Shown in pieces: positions 8,141-15,735 of a DNA stretch of 64,000 nucleotides (positions within the stretch are counted from its first letter, which is position 1; every line of letters begins with the position of its first letter). Under the pieces are notes generated by a model. That model was given only the letters and a program-made list of their open reading frames with translations, was not told where the DNA came from and made no database searches. This stretch comes from Bacteroidota bacterium (GTDB lineage Bacteria; Bacteroidota; Bacteroidia; Cytophagales; Cytophagaceae), in the NCBI GenBank assembly GCA_023428135.1, contig JAEYZG010000062.1:310001-374000 (forward strand), written 5' to 3'. A program made the translations under genes and the position numbers.

Positions 8141-9169
8141 TTAAACAGCGTTTATCTCTTTGCTTTTAGGAGTATATCTTCCACTCCTCTCGCCATTATG
8201 CCATTTCCAGGCTGTTTCAATAATTCTAGAAAGATCCTGATATTCAGCAATCCATCCCAGAATGTTCTTTGCTGCCGAAGGATCTGAAACCAAAAGAGCT
8301 GGATCCCCATCTCTCCTTGGTCCGTATATAACCGGCACTTTTAATCCTGTAACTTTCTCTACTGTTTCTATGACCTCTTTTACTGAACAACCTTTTCCCG
8401 TTCCTAAATTACAAATTGCTGATCCTTTATTGTTCAATAAATGCTCCAGTGCAAGTATATGAGCTCTTCCAAGATCCTCTACATGGATATAATCTCTGAT
8501 ACATGTACCATCCGGAGTATCGTAATCAGTACCAAATACGGTTACAGGACCTCTTGTACCTTTAGCTGCTTCAATTACCAAAGGGATTAAGTGTGTTTCC
8601 GGATCATGATCTTCACCAATGAGTCCATCTTTTGAAGCACCTGAGGCATTAAAATATCTTAAAAAAAAGTAATTCAGATTATAAGCAGTACCATAGTCTT
8701 TAAGAATTTTTTCAAGCATCAATTTACTTTGTCCATAAGGATTTATTGGTTCCTGAGGATGATTTTCATCTATAGGCAACCTTACAGGATTTCCATAAGA
8801 AGCACAGGTAGAAGAAAAAATAAAATTATTACAGTTATAAGCCCGCATTACTTCAATCAGACTAAGCGGAGCTGCTATATTATTCAGATAGTATTTGGCA
8901 GGATCTTTTACGGATTCACCGACATAGGCATATGCAGCAAAATGAAGTACTGCATCTATTTTATTCTCAGAAAATAAAGTAGTCATAGCCTTTCCATCTG
9001 CAATATTAGCTTTTACTAACTTTACATTTTTATCCAGAATTGCCTCTTCATGACCATAAACAAGATTATCTACGACAATTACCTTATATTTTTTTTCCGC
9101 AAGAAGTCTTACAGTATGAGAACCGATATATCCGGCTCCACCAGTTACTAAAATTGTTTTACCTTCCAT
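8141..9169 (-). CDS. galE: UDP-glucose 4-epimerase
   Basis: The 342-residue short-chain dehydrogenase-type epimerase has the NAD-binding GGAGYIGSH at residues 11-19, the SSTCASYG serine/threonine motif, and the catalytic YGQSK. The RYFNASGAS and RDYIHVEDL motifs are also intact. It interconverts UDP-galactose and UDP-glucose in the Leloir pathway and supplies UDP-galactose for polysaccharides. It is divergently arranged with galT across 223 bases that contain a palindrome and direct repeats, suggesting shared control. Confidence 0.96.
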   Translation of the reverse strand: MEGKTILVTGGAGYIGSHTVRLLAEKKYKVIVVDNLVYGHEEAILDKNVKLVKANIADGKAMTTLFSENKIDAVLHFAAYAYVGESVKDPAKYYLNNIAAPLSLIEVMRAYNCNNFIFSSTCASYGNPVRLPIDENHPQEPINPYGQSKLMLEKILKDYGTAYNLNYFFLRYFNASGASKDGLIGEDHDPETHLIPLVIEAAKGTRGPVTVFGTDYDTPDGTCIRDYIHVEDLGRAHILALEHLLNNKGSAICNLGTGKGCSVKEVIETVEKVTGLKVPVIYGPRRDGDPALLVSDPSAAKNILGWIAEYQDLSRIIETAWKWHNGERSGRYTPKSKEINAV

Positions 9170-9300
9170 TATAATAAAAATCCTTTCTATTAAAGTTAAT
9201 TAATTTGTATTTATAAAGTTCTGAGATTTTGATATTTTTTAAAATATTAACGCAAAAAGAACTTAAATCATCATTAATATTACTTTTTAAAGAAAATTAA

Positions 9301-9335
9301 TATCCAGGTAACCTTTTAAATCTATATCCAGTTAA
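9301..9335 (+). repeat. Paired direct repeats in the galE-galT gap
   Basis: TATCCAGGTAA (9301-9311) and TATCCAGTTAA (9325-9335) match at 10 of 11 positions and are 24 bases apart. A related TATCCGG occurs at 9358 within the nearby palindrome. They may be binding sites of a galactose regulator; this is inference. Confidence 0.4.
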
Positions 9336-9344
9336 AAATTACTG

Positions 9345-9366
9345 TTCCGGATAAATTTATCCGGAA
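9345..9366. promoter_or_regulatory. Perfect 22-bp palindrome upstream of galT
   Basis: Arms TTCCGGATAAA and TTTATCCGGAA are exact reverse complements with no spacer, centred between 9355 and 9356. The element ends 26 bases before the galT ATG. It could be an operator for a dimeric repressor or activator shared by galE and galT; in RNA it could form a hairpin in the galT leader. No regulator gene is adjacent. Confidence 0.55.
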
Positions 9367-9392
9367 GTATATTTTGATTAAATTTTTACCGC

Positions 9393-10370
9393 ATGAATCA
9401 TTTAAGATGGAATCCATTACTTAAAACCTATACCTTAATCGCCACTAATAGAACTGAGAGGCCTATATTCCCTGATGAATGTCCATTTTGTCCAGGAAGT
9501 GGAAAAATAAAAGATACTTATGATGTCCTCTCTCTTCCAAATGAGTTCCCTGTATTATCACATAAATTTAATGCCCCAATTAAGGAAACTGAATCTTTAT
9601 TCAGTTCAGAAGCAAGTCATGGTCAATGTGAAGTAATTCTATATTCCCCTGATCATTTTGCAACGCTATATGATTTGGAAAATCAACATCTTGAAAAACT
9701 TATAAAGCTATGGAGAGATCGCTGTATTGAGATGAGCAAGGATCCGTCAATTGGATACATTCATATATTTGAAAACAGAGGTCAGGAAGTAGGTTCTTCA
9801 ATACATCACCCTCATGGTCAGATTTACGGTTACCCATTTATTCCTCTGAAACTTAAAACAGAGCTGGATTCTTGCAAGGAATATTTTTTACAAACCAACA
9901 AGAACCTTATACTCGAATTAAATGAACAGGAAGAAAGAGATCAAAAAAGGATTATCACCTCCAACAAAAGTTTTCTTGCTTACATCCCATATTTTGCGGA
10001 ACATCCGTTAGGAGTATTTATTTCTTCCAGAAGACAAAAGAATAGTTTATCCGATTTTACAAACGAAGAAATAACTGATCTTGCAATGATTTTAAAAGAC
10101 GTTACTGGCGCTTTAGATGCAGTTTATAAAAAGCCTTTGCCGTACACAATGTCTATTCATCAGGCCCCAAATCAGTCAAAAAATTATTCTGATTGTAAAA
10201 ATTATTACAGCTTGCATATTGAATTTTCTCCGGTACTCAAAGATGCCTCCAATGTAAAGTTCCATGGTGGATCTGAAATGGGTGCCTGGGCTAATATAAG
10301 CTCAAAACCTGCAGAAGAAAGCGCTGAAATATTAAGGAATGCGTTAAGAATATTTAAAAAAGTAGGGTAA
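9393..10370 (+). CDS. galT: Galactose-1-phosphate uridylyltransferase
   Basis: The 325-residue protein has the HIT-fold nucleophile motif HHPHGQIYGYP near residue 140, the CPFCPG zinc-type motif at residues 32-37, the metal/substrate motif HFGTL-like PDHFATL, and a second catalytic region with SIHQAP. It transfers UMP between UDP-glucose and galactose-1-phosphate, the central Leloir step, working with the divergent galE. No galactokinase is in the window. The length is normal and the gene ends at a bidirectional terminator shared with lpdA. Confidence 0.95.
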   Translation: MNHLRWNPLLKTYTLIATNRTERPIFPDECPFCPGSGKIKDTYDVLSLPNEFPVLSHKFNAPIKETESLFSSEASHGQCEVILYSPDHFATLYDLENQHLEKLIKLWRDRCIEMSKDPSIGYIHIFENRGQEVGSSIHHPHGQIYGYPFIPLKLKTELDSCKEYFLQTNKNLILELNEQEERDQKRIITSNKSFLAYIPYFAEHPLGVFISSRRQKNSLSDFTNEEITDLAMILKDVTGALDAVYKKPLPYTMSIHQAPNQSKNYSDCKNYYSLHIEFSPVLKDASNVKFHGGSEMGAWANISSKPAEESAEILRNALRIFKKVG

Positions 10371-10380
10371 TGATAAAACT

Positions 10381-10410
10381 AAAAGAGGCAGATTTTACTG
10401 CCTCTTTTTA
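10381..10410. terminator. Bidirectional terminator between galT and lpdA
   Basis: Perfect 11-bp arms AAAAGAGGCAG (10381-10391) and CTGCCTCTTTT (10398-10408) with a 6-base loop; A-tract on one side and T-tract on the other serve both convergent genes. Confidence 0.85.
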
Positions 10411-10429
10411 ATTTTATCTGAACGATCAA

Positions 10430-11824
10430 TTACAAATGTATCACTTCATTATATGCTGCTGCAGCAGCTTCCATGATAGCTTCTGACATTGTAGGGTGTG
10501 GATGAACAGATTTTATGATTTCGTGTCCAGTAGTTTCAAGATTTCTTGCCACTACAACTTCAGCAATCATTTCCGTTACATTTGCTCCGATAAAATGAGC
10601 TCCAAGCCACTCTCCATATTTTGCATCGAAAATAACTTTAATAAATCCTTCGCTTGCTCCTGCAGCTTTTGCTTTTCCTGATGCAGTGAAAGGGAATTTA
10701 CCAACTTTAATTTCATAGCCTTTTTCTTTAGCTTGTTTTTCAGTAAGACCAACAGATGCTATTTCAGGTGTGCAATAAGTACAACCAGGGATATTATTAT
10801 AATTTAACGGATGAGGGTTTTGTCCTGCAATCTTTTCAACACAGATAATTCCTTCAGCAGAAGCAACATGAGCAAGAGCCTGCCCTTGTACAATATCACC
10901 AATTGCATAAATGCCAGGAATATTGGTTCTGTAATAATCATCTACTAAAACCTTTCCTTTATCTGTAGCAACTCCAACTTCCTCAAGCCCTATACCTTCA
11001 ATGTTGGTAGCAATACCTACAGCCGAAAGAACGATATCGGCTTCAATTGTCTCAACACCAGAAGCAGTTTTAACTTTTACTTTGCATTTTGTTCCGTTTG
11101 TATCCACAGATTCAACAGCGGAGTTCGTCATTACTGCTATCCCTGCCTTTTTAAATTCTTTTTCAAGCTGCTTAGATACATCTTCATCTTCAACAGGAAC
11201 TATATTTGGCATAAATTCAACTATAGTAACTTTAGTGCCCATTGAATTGTAGAAATACGCAAACTCAACACCAATAGCTCCGGATCCCATTATAACCATC
11301 GATTCAGGTTTTTTCTCCAAAACCATGGCTTTTCTGTATCCAATGATCTTTTCGTTATCAATCTTTACATTAGGCAATTCTCTTGATCTACCGCCAGTTG
11401 CAAGGATAATGTGATCAGCGTTGTAAACTTCTTTTTTTCCTGAAGCATCAGTTACTTCCACTTTTTTTCCTGGAAGAATTTTACCAAATCCTGAAATATG
11501 ATCGATCTTATTTTTACGGAAAAGGAACTGGATGCCTTTACTCATTCCACTAGCAACGTCACGGCTCCTCTTTACAACAGCTGAAAAATCGGCCTGACTT
11601 TCACCGACATTAATACCATATTCTTTAGCATGCTTTACATACTCAAATACCTGAGCGCTTTTCAACAAAGCTTTTGTAGGAATACATCCCCAGTTGAGGC
11701 AAATACCGCCCAACTCTGCCTTTTCTACCACTCCTACTTTCATTCCAAGTTGAGAAGCTCTGATAGCAGCAACATATCCACCAGGACCGCTTCCTATCAC
11801 AATTAAATCATATTTTGCAGACAT
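10430..11824 (-). CDS. lpdA: Dihydrolipoyl dehydrogenase (E3)
   Basis: This 464-residue flavoenzyme has the FAD-binding GSGPGGYVAA (residues 11-20), redox-active Cys42 and Cys47 in GGICLNWGCIPTKALL, the NAD-binding GSGAIGVEFAYF, the second FAD motif GIYAIGDIV, and the C-terminal dimerisation and catalytic HPHPTMSEA. It reoxidises dihydrolipoamide in pyruvate, 2-oxoglutarate and branched-chain dehydrogenase complexes. E1 and E2 genes are elsewhere, so it may be shared between complexes. It is divergent from fabG across 185 bases that hold a 20-bp palindrome. Confidence 0.97.
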   Translation of the reverse strand: MSAKYDLIVIGSGPGGYVAAIRASQLGMKVGVVEKAELGGICLNWGCIPTKALLKSAQVFEYVKHAKEYGINVGESQADFSAVVKRSRDVASGMSKGIQFLFRKNKIDHISGFGKILPGKKVEVTDASGKKEVYNADHIILATGGRSRELPNVKIDNEKIIGYRKAMVLEKKPESMVIMGSGAIGVEFAYFYNSMGTKVTIVEFMPNIVPVEDEDVSKQLEKEFKKAGIAVMTNSAVESVDTNGTKCKVKVKTASGVETIEADIVLSAVGIATNIEGIGLEEVGVATDKGKVLVDDYYRTNIPGIYAIGDIVQGQALAHVASAEGIICVEKIAGQNPHPLNYNNIPGCTYCTPEIASVGLTEKQAKEKGYEIKVGKFPFTASGKAKAAGASEGFIKVIFDAKYGEWLGAHFIGANVTEMIAEVVVARNLETTGHEIIKSVHPHPTMSEAIMEAAAAAYNEVIHL

Positions 11825-11886
11825 AAAGTACTTTTAGTTTATAAGGGGCAAATTTAAATTATTTAGGATTATAAAAAAATTCAGGG

Positions 11887-11906
11887 ATATTTAGTGCACT
11901 AAATAT
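11887..11906. promoter_or_regulatory. Perfect 20-bp palindrome between lpdA and fabG
   Basis: Arms ATATTTAGTG and CACTAAATAT are exact reverse complements with no spacer. The element lies 63 bases upstream of the lpdA start and 103 upstream of fabG. It looks like a dimeric-regulator operator; the regulator is unknown. Confidence 0.5.
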
Positions 11907-11980
11907 TATCAATCTGGCAAGATTTCAATTAAATAGGTCTGAAATCGAACCATCATTTTAGGATTTTCGGATTATATAGT

Positions 11981-11997
11981 TATTTTTGGGCCCAAAA
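11981..11997 (+). promoter_or_regulatory. Putative fabG -7 element and small palindrome
   Basis: TATTTTTG (11981-11988) matches the Bacteroidota -7 consensus TAnnTTTG, 21 bases before the fabG ATG. It overlaps a 14-bp palindrome TTTTGGGCCCAAAA (11984-11997), which could let a regulator compete with polymerase. The -33 box is weak. Confidence 0.45.
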
Positions 11998-12009
11998 CGT
12001 AAAATTTAA

Positions 12010-12756
12010 ATGGGACTATTATCCGGAAAAAATGTACTAGTTACAGGTGCTTCAAAAGGAATAGGTAGAGCGATAGCTCTAAGATATGCTCAGGAAGGAG
12101 CTAATGTAGGCTTTACTTTTCTTTCAAGTATAGAAAAAGGTCAGGCTTTAGAAGCAGAATTACAATCTAAAGGTATTAAAGCTAAAGGATTCAGATCCGA
12201 TGCTTCCAATTTTGTTGCTGCAGAAGAATTAGTCAACAGCTTCATTGCAGAATTCGGAACATTGGATGTATTAATAAATAATGCAGGTATTACGCGCGAT
12301 ACGCTATTAATGAGAATGACAGAACAACATTGGGACGATGTTATTAATACCAATCTAAAATCTGTTTTTAACCTTACTAAAGCTGCTACCAAACAGCTTA
12401 TGAAACAAAAATACGGTTCTATCATTAATATAACTTCAGTTGTCGGAATCAGAGGTAATGCTGGTCAGGCAAATTATGCAGCATCAAAGGCGGGAATCAT
12501 TGGTTTCACGAAGTCAGTCGCACTAGAATTAGGTTCTAGAAATATTCGTTGTAATTCCATTGCTCCAGGATTTATTGAAACTGAAATGACAGGAGAACTT
12601 GATGAGAAAGTAGTTCAAGGCTGGAAAGATTCAATTCCTATGAAGAGAGCTGGCTTACCTGAAGAAGTAGCTGATTGCGCTGTATTCCTGGGTTCCGATT
12701 TATCAAAATATATAAGCGGACAGGTCCTTCAGGTTGATGGTGGTATGCTTACCTAG
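12010..12756 (+). CDS. fabG: 3-oxoacyl-[acyl-carrier-protein] reductase
   Basis: The 248-residue short-chain dehydrogenase has the cofactor motif TGASKGIGRA (residues 13-22), the structural NNAGI, and the catalytic Ser-Tyr-Lys set in ITSVVGI...YAASKAG. The C-terminal ISGQVLQVDGGM is typical of FabG. It reduces 3-oxoacyl-ACP with NADPH in fatty acid elongation. No other fab gene is adjacent. A strong terminator follows directly, so it is probably transcribed alone. Confidence 0.93.
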   Translation: MGLLSGKNVLVTGASKGIGRAIALRYAQEGANVGFTFLSSIEKGQALEAELQSKGIKAKGFRSDASNFVAAEELVNSFIAEFGTLDVLINNAGITRDTLLMRMTEQHWDDVINTNLKSVFNLTKAATKQLMKQKYGSIINITSVVGIRGNAGQANYAASKAGIIGFTKSVALELGSRNIRCNSIAPGFIETEMTGELDEKVVQGWKDSIPMKRAGLPEEVADCAVFLGSDLSKYISGQVLQVDGGMLT

Positions 12757-12781
12757 TTTTATAAATTATAAAAATAAAAAT

Positions 12782-12818
12782 ACAGCCTTTCACGTTCTTT
12801 GAAAGGCTGTTTCATTTA
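12782..12818 (+). terminator. fabG terminator
   Basis: Perfect 11-bp arms ACAGCCTTTCA (12782-12792) and TGAAAGGCTGT (12800-12810) with a 7-base loop, followed by TTTCATTT. Confidence 0.8.
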
Positions 12819-12826
12819 TATCCTCA

Positions 12827-14899
12827 ATGTCAAGCTTTAAACTTATAACAGAATTTTCTCTTTGGTTTATAATCCCTGCAATTTGCGTTGCTGGTGCTTA
12901 TTCCTGGCTTCTATATTCCAAAAAAGGACCTTGGTCTCCTCTGTTAAACAAAATACTTTTTTCTGTCAGGTTCATTCTGATTTTTCTGCTTTGTTTTTTA
13001 CTTATCGGACCATTACTCCAATACATCAAAAACGAATTTGAAAAACCAATTTTTGTATTTGCAATTGACGATTCTGAATCAAATACCATTTCAACCGGAG
13101 CTTCAAAATTAAGCGCTCTTAAAAATGAAATAGAGCAAACTCAAAAAAGCATTCAAGAAGAAGATTATACTGTTGATATAATTACTTTATCAGGTAAACA
13201 AACTATCAACGAAATAAACTTTAAAAATCCATCCACTAACCTTGACTATTTGCTTGATAAGATTGAATCCAACTATGAAAACAGAAATCTTGCCGGCACT
13301 ATCCTATTTTCCGATGGCATTTATAATCAAGGTTTATCTCCCGCCTATAAAGAACTGGGGTATCCTTTGTACACAATTGGCTTGGGAGACACTACAGCAA
13401 AGAAAGATATAATCCTCAAAAATATTCTTTACAACAAGCTTACTTATCAGGGAAACTCTTTTCCAATTGTCGCAGAAATTCAAAATCAAGGTTTTGAAGG
13501 GAAAGACATCACTGTGATTGTGAAAAACAAAGGAAAAGTACTTGATAAAAAAGTCATTAAATTTTCCAAAAACTATGATTTAAAAGAAGTAGAATTTCGT
13601 TTGTCATCTGATGAAAAAGGCCTTCAGCATTATGAAATTGAGGTAACTCCCCAGGAAGGTGAGTTTACTGATAAAAACAATACAGGACATGCTTACATTG
13701 ACGTAATTGAAGGAAAAGAAAAAATTCTTTTAGTAGCCTCCTCACCTCATCCAGATATTAAAGCAATTAAAAGCGTAACCGATCAAAAAGAAAACTATAG
13801 TTTAAATATATATATCCCGGGAATTACCGAATTTAAAAACGAGAAATATGATCTTATCATTTTCCATCAAATTCCTGATCTGCAAAATACAGCAGCTGAA
13901 ATACTGAGTAAATATGGCAAGGACAACAGTTCTGTCTGGTACATTACAGGAAATAAAGTAAACTATGCAAACTTCAATCAAATTAACAATGCTTTAAAGA
14001 TTAGCCAGAGAGGACAACAACTTGACCAGATTACAGCATTGTATAATGCAGACTTCAACAAGTTTTCACTTACCACTGAAGAGGCCGCCGTTATTTCCAA
14101 ATATCCCCCTGTATCTGTCCCTTTTGGTGAGTTCAAACCGATGAATAACGCAGAGGTAATAATTTATCAAAGATTGGGTAATATTCAAACAGTAAAGCCA
14201 CTCCTTCTTTTTTCCAATGCAAATGATAAAAAAGAAGCAGTATTCTGTGGAGAAGGACTATGGGAATGGCGATTGCTTGAATTTAAAGAAACTGGCACTA
14301 CAAAAGTCTTTGACAAACTGGTAGGCAATCTAATACAGCTATTATCTTCCCGGGAAGAAAAAAGAAAATTTAAAGTTTACCCTATTAACTCAGAATTTTT
14401 TTCAAGTGATCCTGTACTTTTTGAAACAGAAGTTTACAATGACATCTATGAAAAAATTTATGGACAAAACATCGATTTGACAATCATTTCAGAAAAAAAT
14501 GAAAAGAAACATTATTCATATGTTAATAATGAAAATTCACGATTTGAAATCAAAGGATTAAGTCAGGGAATTTATAAATATGTTGCCAATACTGTTCTTA
14601 ACGGTAAAAAGGAAACCTCTGAAGGTGAATTTTTAATTAAAGAATTAAACATTGAGCTGATTAACGGTACTTCAGATTTTGATTTATTAAGGACAATTTC
14701 TGAAAAGAATAAGGGGATCTTTCTTCCTGTTGCCAAGCTATCTACTTTACCAGAAATATTAAAAAATACAGCTCCGCAAAATATTATTCACAGTAATGAA
14801 GAGCTATCTGAAATTATTAATTTAAAGTGGGTATTCTTTCTGTTACTCAGTCTCATAACTTTTGAATGGTTTTTTCGAAAATTTAAAGGAAGCTATTAA
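12827..14899 (+). CDS. VWA-domain membrane protein
   Basis: The 690-residue protein has two N-terminal membrane helices (WFIIPAICVAGAYSWLLY and VRFILIFLLCFLLIGPLL), a VWA-like domain with a MIDAS-type DDSES near residue 85 and a later FSDGIYNQG, then Ig-like beta segments, and a C-terminal helix (WVFFLLLSLITFEWFF) before a short basic tail. This layout resembles the Bacteroidota VWA/BatA-like envelope proteins whose central part faces the periplasm. Function is not known. It stands alone, without a neighbouring MoxR ATPase or Bat operon, and starts 16 bases after the fabG hairpin. Confidence 0.7.
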   Translation: MSSFKLITEFSLWFIIPAICVAGAYSWLLYSKKGPWSPLLNKILFSVRFILIFLLCFLLIGPLLQYIKNEFEKPIFVFAIDDSESNTISTGASKLSALKNEIEQTQKSIQEEDYTVDIITLSGKQTINEINFKNPSTNLDYLLDKIESNYENRNLAGTILFSDGIYNQGLSPAYKELGYPLYTIGLGDTTAKKDIILKNILYNKLTYQGNSFPIVAEIQNQGFEGKDITVIVKNKGKVLDKKVIKFSKNYDLKEVEFRLSSDEKGLQHYEIEVTPQEGEFTDKNNTGHAYIDVIEGKEKILLVASSPHPDIKAIKSVTDQKENYSLNIYIPGITEFKNEKYDLIIFHQIPDLQNTAAEILSKYGKDNSSVWYITGNKVNYANFNQINNALKISQRGQQLDQITALYNADFNKFSLTTEEAAVISKYPPVSVPFGEFKPMNNAEVIIYQRLGNIQTVKPLLLFSNANDKKEAVFCGEGLWEWRLLEFKETGTTKVFDKLVGNLIQLLSSREEKRKFKVYPINSEFFSSDPVLFETEVYNDIYEKIYGQNIDLTIISEKNEKKHYSYVNNENSRFEIKGLSQGIYKYVANTVLNGKKETSEGEFLIKELNIELINGTSDFDLLRTISEKNKGIFLPVAKLSTLPEILKNTAPQNIIHSNEELSEIINLKWVFFLLLSLITFEWFFRKFKGSY

Positions 14900-14972
14900 A
14901 CGTAAGTTAATTTTTAAATAAGGCTATAACATTTTAGTCTTTATTTCGCTATAGATCTACTAGGCTAGTCTT

Positions 14973-14980
14973 TAAATTTG
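14973..14980 (+). promoter_or_regulatory. Putative -7 element for the TIR-like gene
   Basis: TAAATTTG matches TAnnTTTG and ends 6 bases before the ATG at 14987, so the transcript would be leaderless or nearly so. No good -33 box is visible. Confidence 0.35.
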
Positions 14981-14986
14981 CATTGA

Positions 14987-15685
14987 ATGAAAGAGGTTAA
15001 TTTTTTATTAAAACGATTCCAGGATTTTGGATATAAGGGAGAATGGAAAGAGCAATATTATCATTTGTATGAAAAGTCCTATGAACTGTTAAACAATTCT
15101 CTTTATCCTAAAAGAAATATATATATAAAATCTCTTGATGAATTCAATGGCATCATGATGGATCTACCACATAGTCTTGGTCATGAAGAGAAGCTGACAT
15201 TCAGAAGAAACCAAAAGCATATTATTGACCTACTCTATCAAATAAAAGAAGAGAATAAAAAGATCTTTGTAAGTTTTGGCAGAGAATCAAGAATGAAAGA
15301 TAAGGTGTGTACTTTTCTTGGTAAAATCAAAATGGATTTTGTGGTTATCGATGAAGAAGAGGTTCCTTATTCTCCTGAAACATTCGTGAAATATGCGAAG
15401 GATTGTGAATATGGAATTTTCTTATTTTCCGCAGATCAGGAAATTGGAACTACAGGTAAATTTCAGACCAATTCCAACGTAATGCTTGAACTTGGATATT
15501 TTATAGGAAAATCATCCCTAAAAAACCTGATAGCCTTTTATCCAAGCGATAAATTTATTGAAACTGGTTTAAATTTTCAGGGCATATCTTATGAAGAATT
15601 TAAACCTAAAGGTGGTTGGAAAATAACTTTGCTTAATCATATGAAAAACTCCGGAATATACGTGGATCACATTCTTGAGGAATAA
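14987..15685 (+). CDS. TIR-like nucleotide-binding domain protein (CAP12/PCTIR type)
   Basis: Residues about 92-228 match the 'predicted nucleotide-binding protein containing TIR-like domain' family: KKIFVSFGRESRMKDKV opens the flavodoxin-like fold, EYGIFLFSAD forms a middle strand, NVMLELGYFIGK (164-175) carries the conserved Glu168 expected to be the NADase catalytic residue, and GGWKITLLNHMKNSGIYVD ends the domain. Related domains act as NAD+-degrading effectors in CBASS, Pycsar and Thoeris-like anti-phage systems. The first 90 residues are a helical region of unknown type with no STING, cyclase or SAVED domain. No partner gene is adjacent: a VWA protein lies upstream and clpC converges from downstream. 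The defence role is inference. Confidence 0.8.
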   Translation: MKEVNFLLKRFQDFGYKGEWKEQYYHLYEKSYELLNNSLYPKRNIYIKSLDEFNGIMMDLPHSLGHEEKLTFRRNQKHIIDLLYQIKEENKKIFVSFGRESRMKDKVCTFLGKIKMDFVVIDEEEVPYSPETFVKYAKDCEYGIFLFSADQEIGTTGKFQTNSNVMLELGYFIGKSSLKNLIAFYPSDKFIETGLNFQGISYEEFKPKGGWKITLLNHMKNSGIYVDHILEE

Positions 15686-15707
15686 TCAGCTGAACTTATA
15701 AAAAATA

Positions 15708-15735
15708 AAAAAGGCCCTTAACGGGCCTTTTTCTA
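15708..15735. terminator. Bidirectional terminator between the TIR-like gene and clpC
   Basis: Arms AAAAAGGCCC (15708-15717) and GGGCCTTTTT (15723-15732) with a 5-base loop. It serves both convergent genes. Confidence 0.85.
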
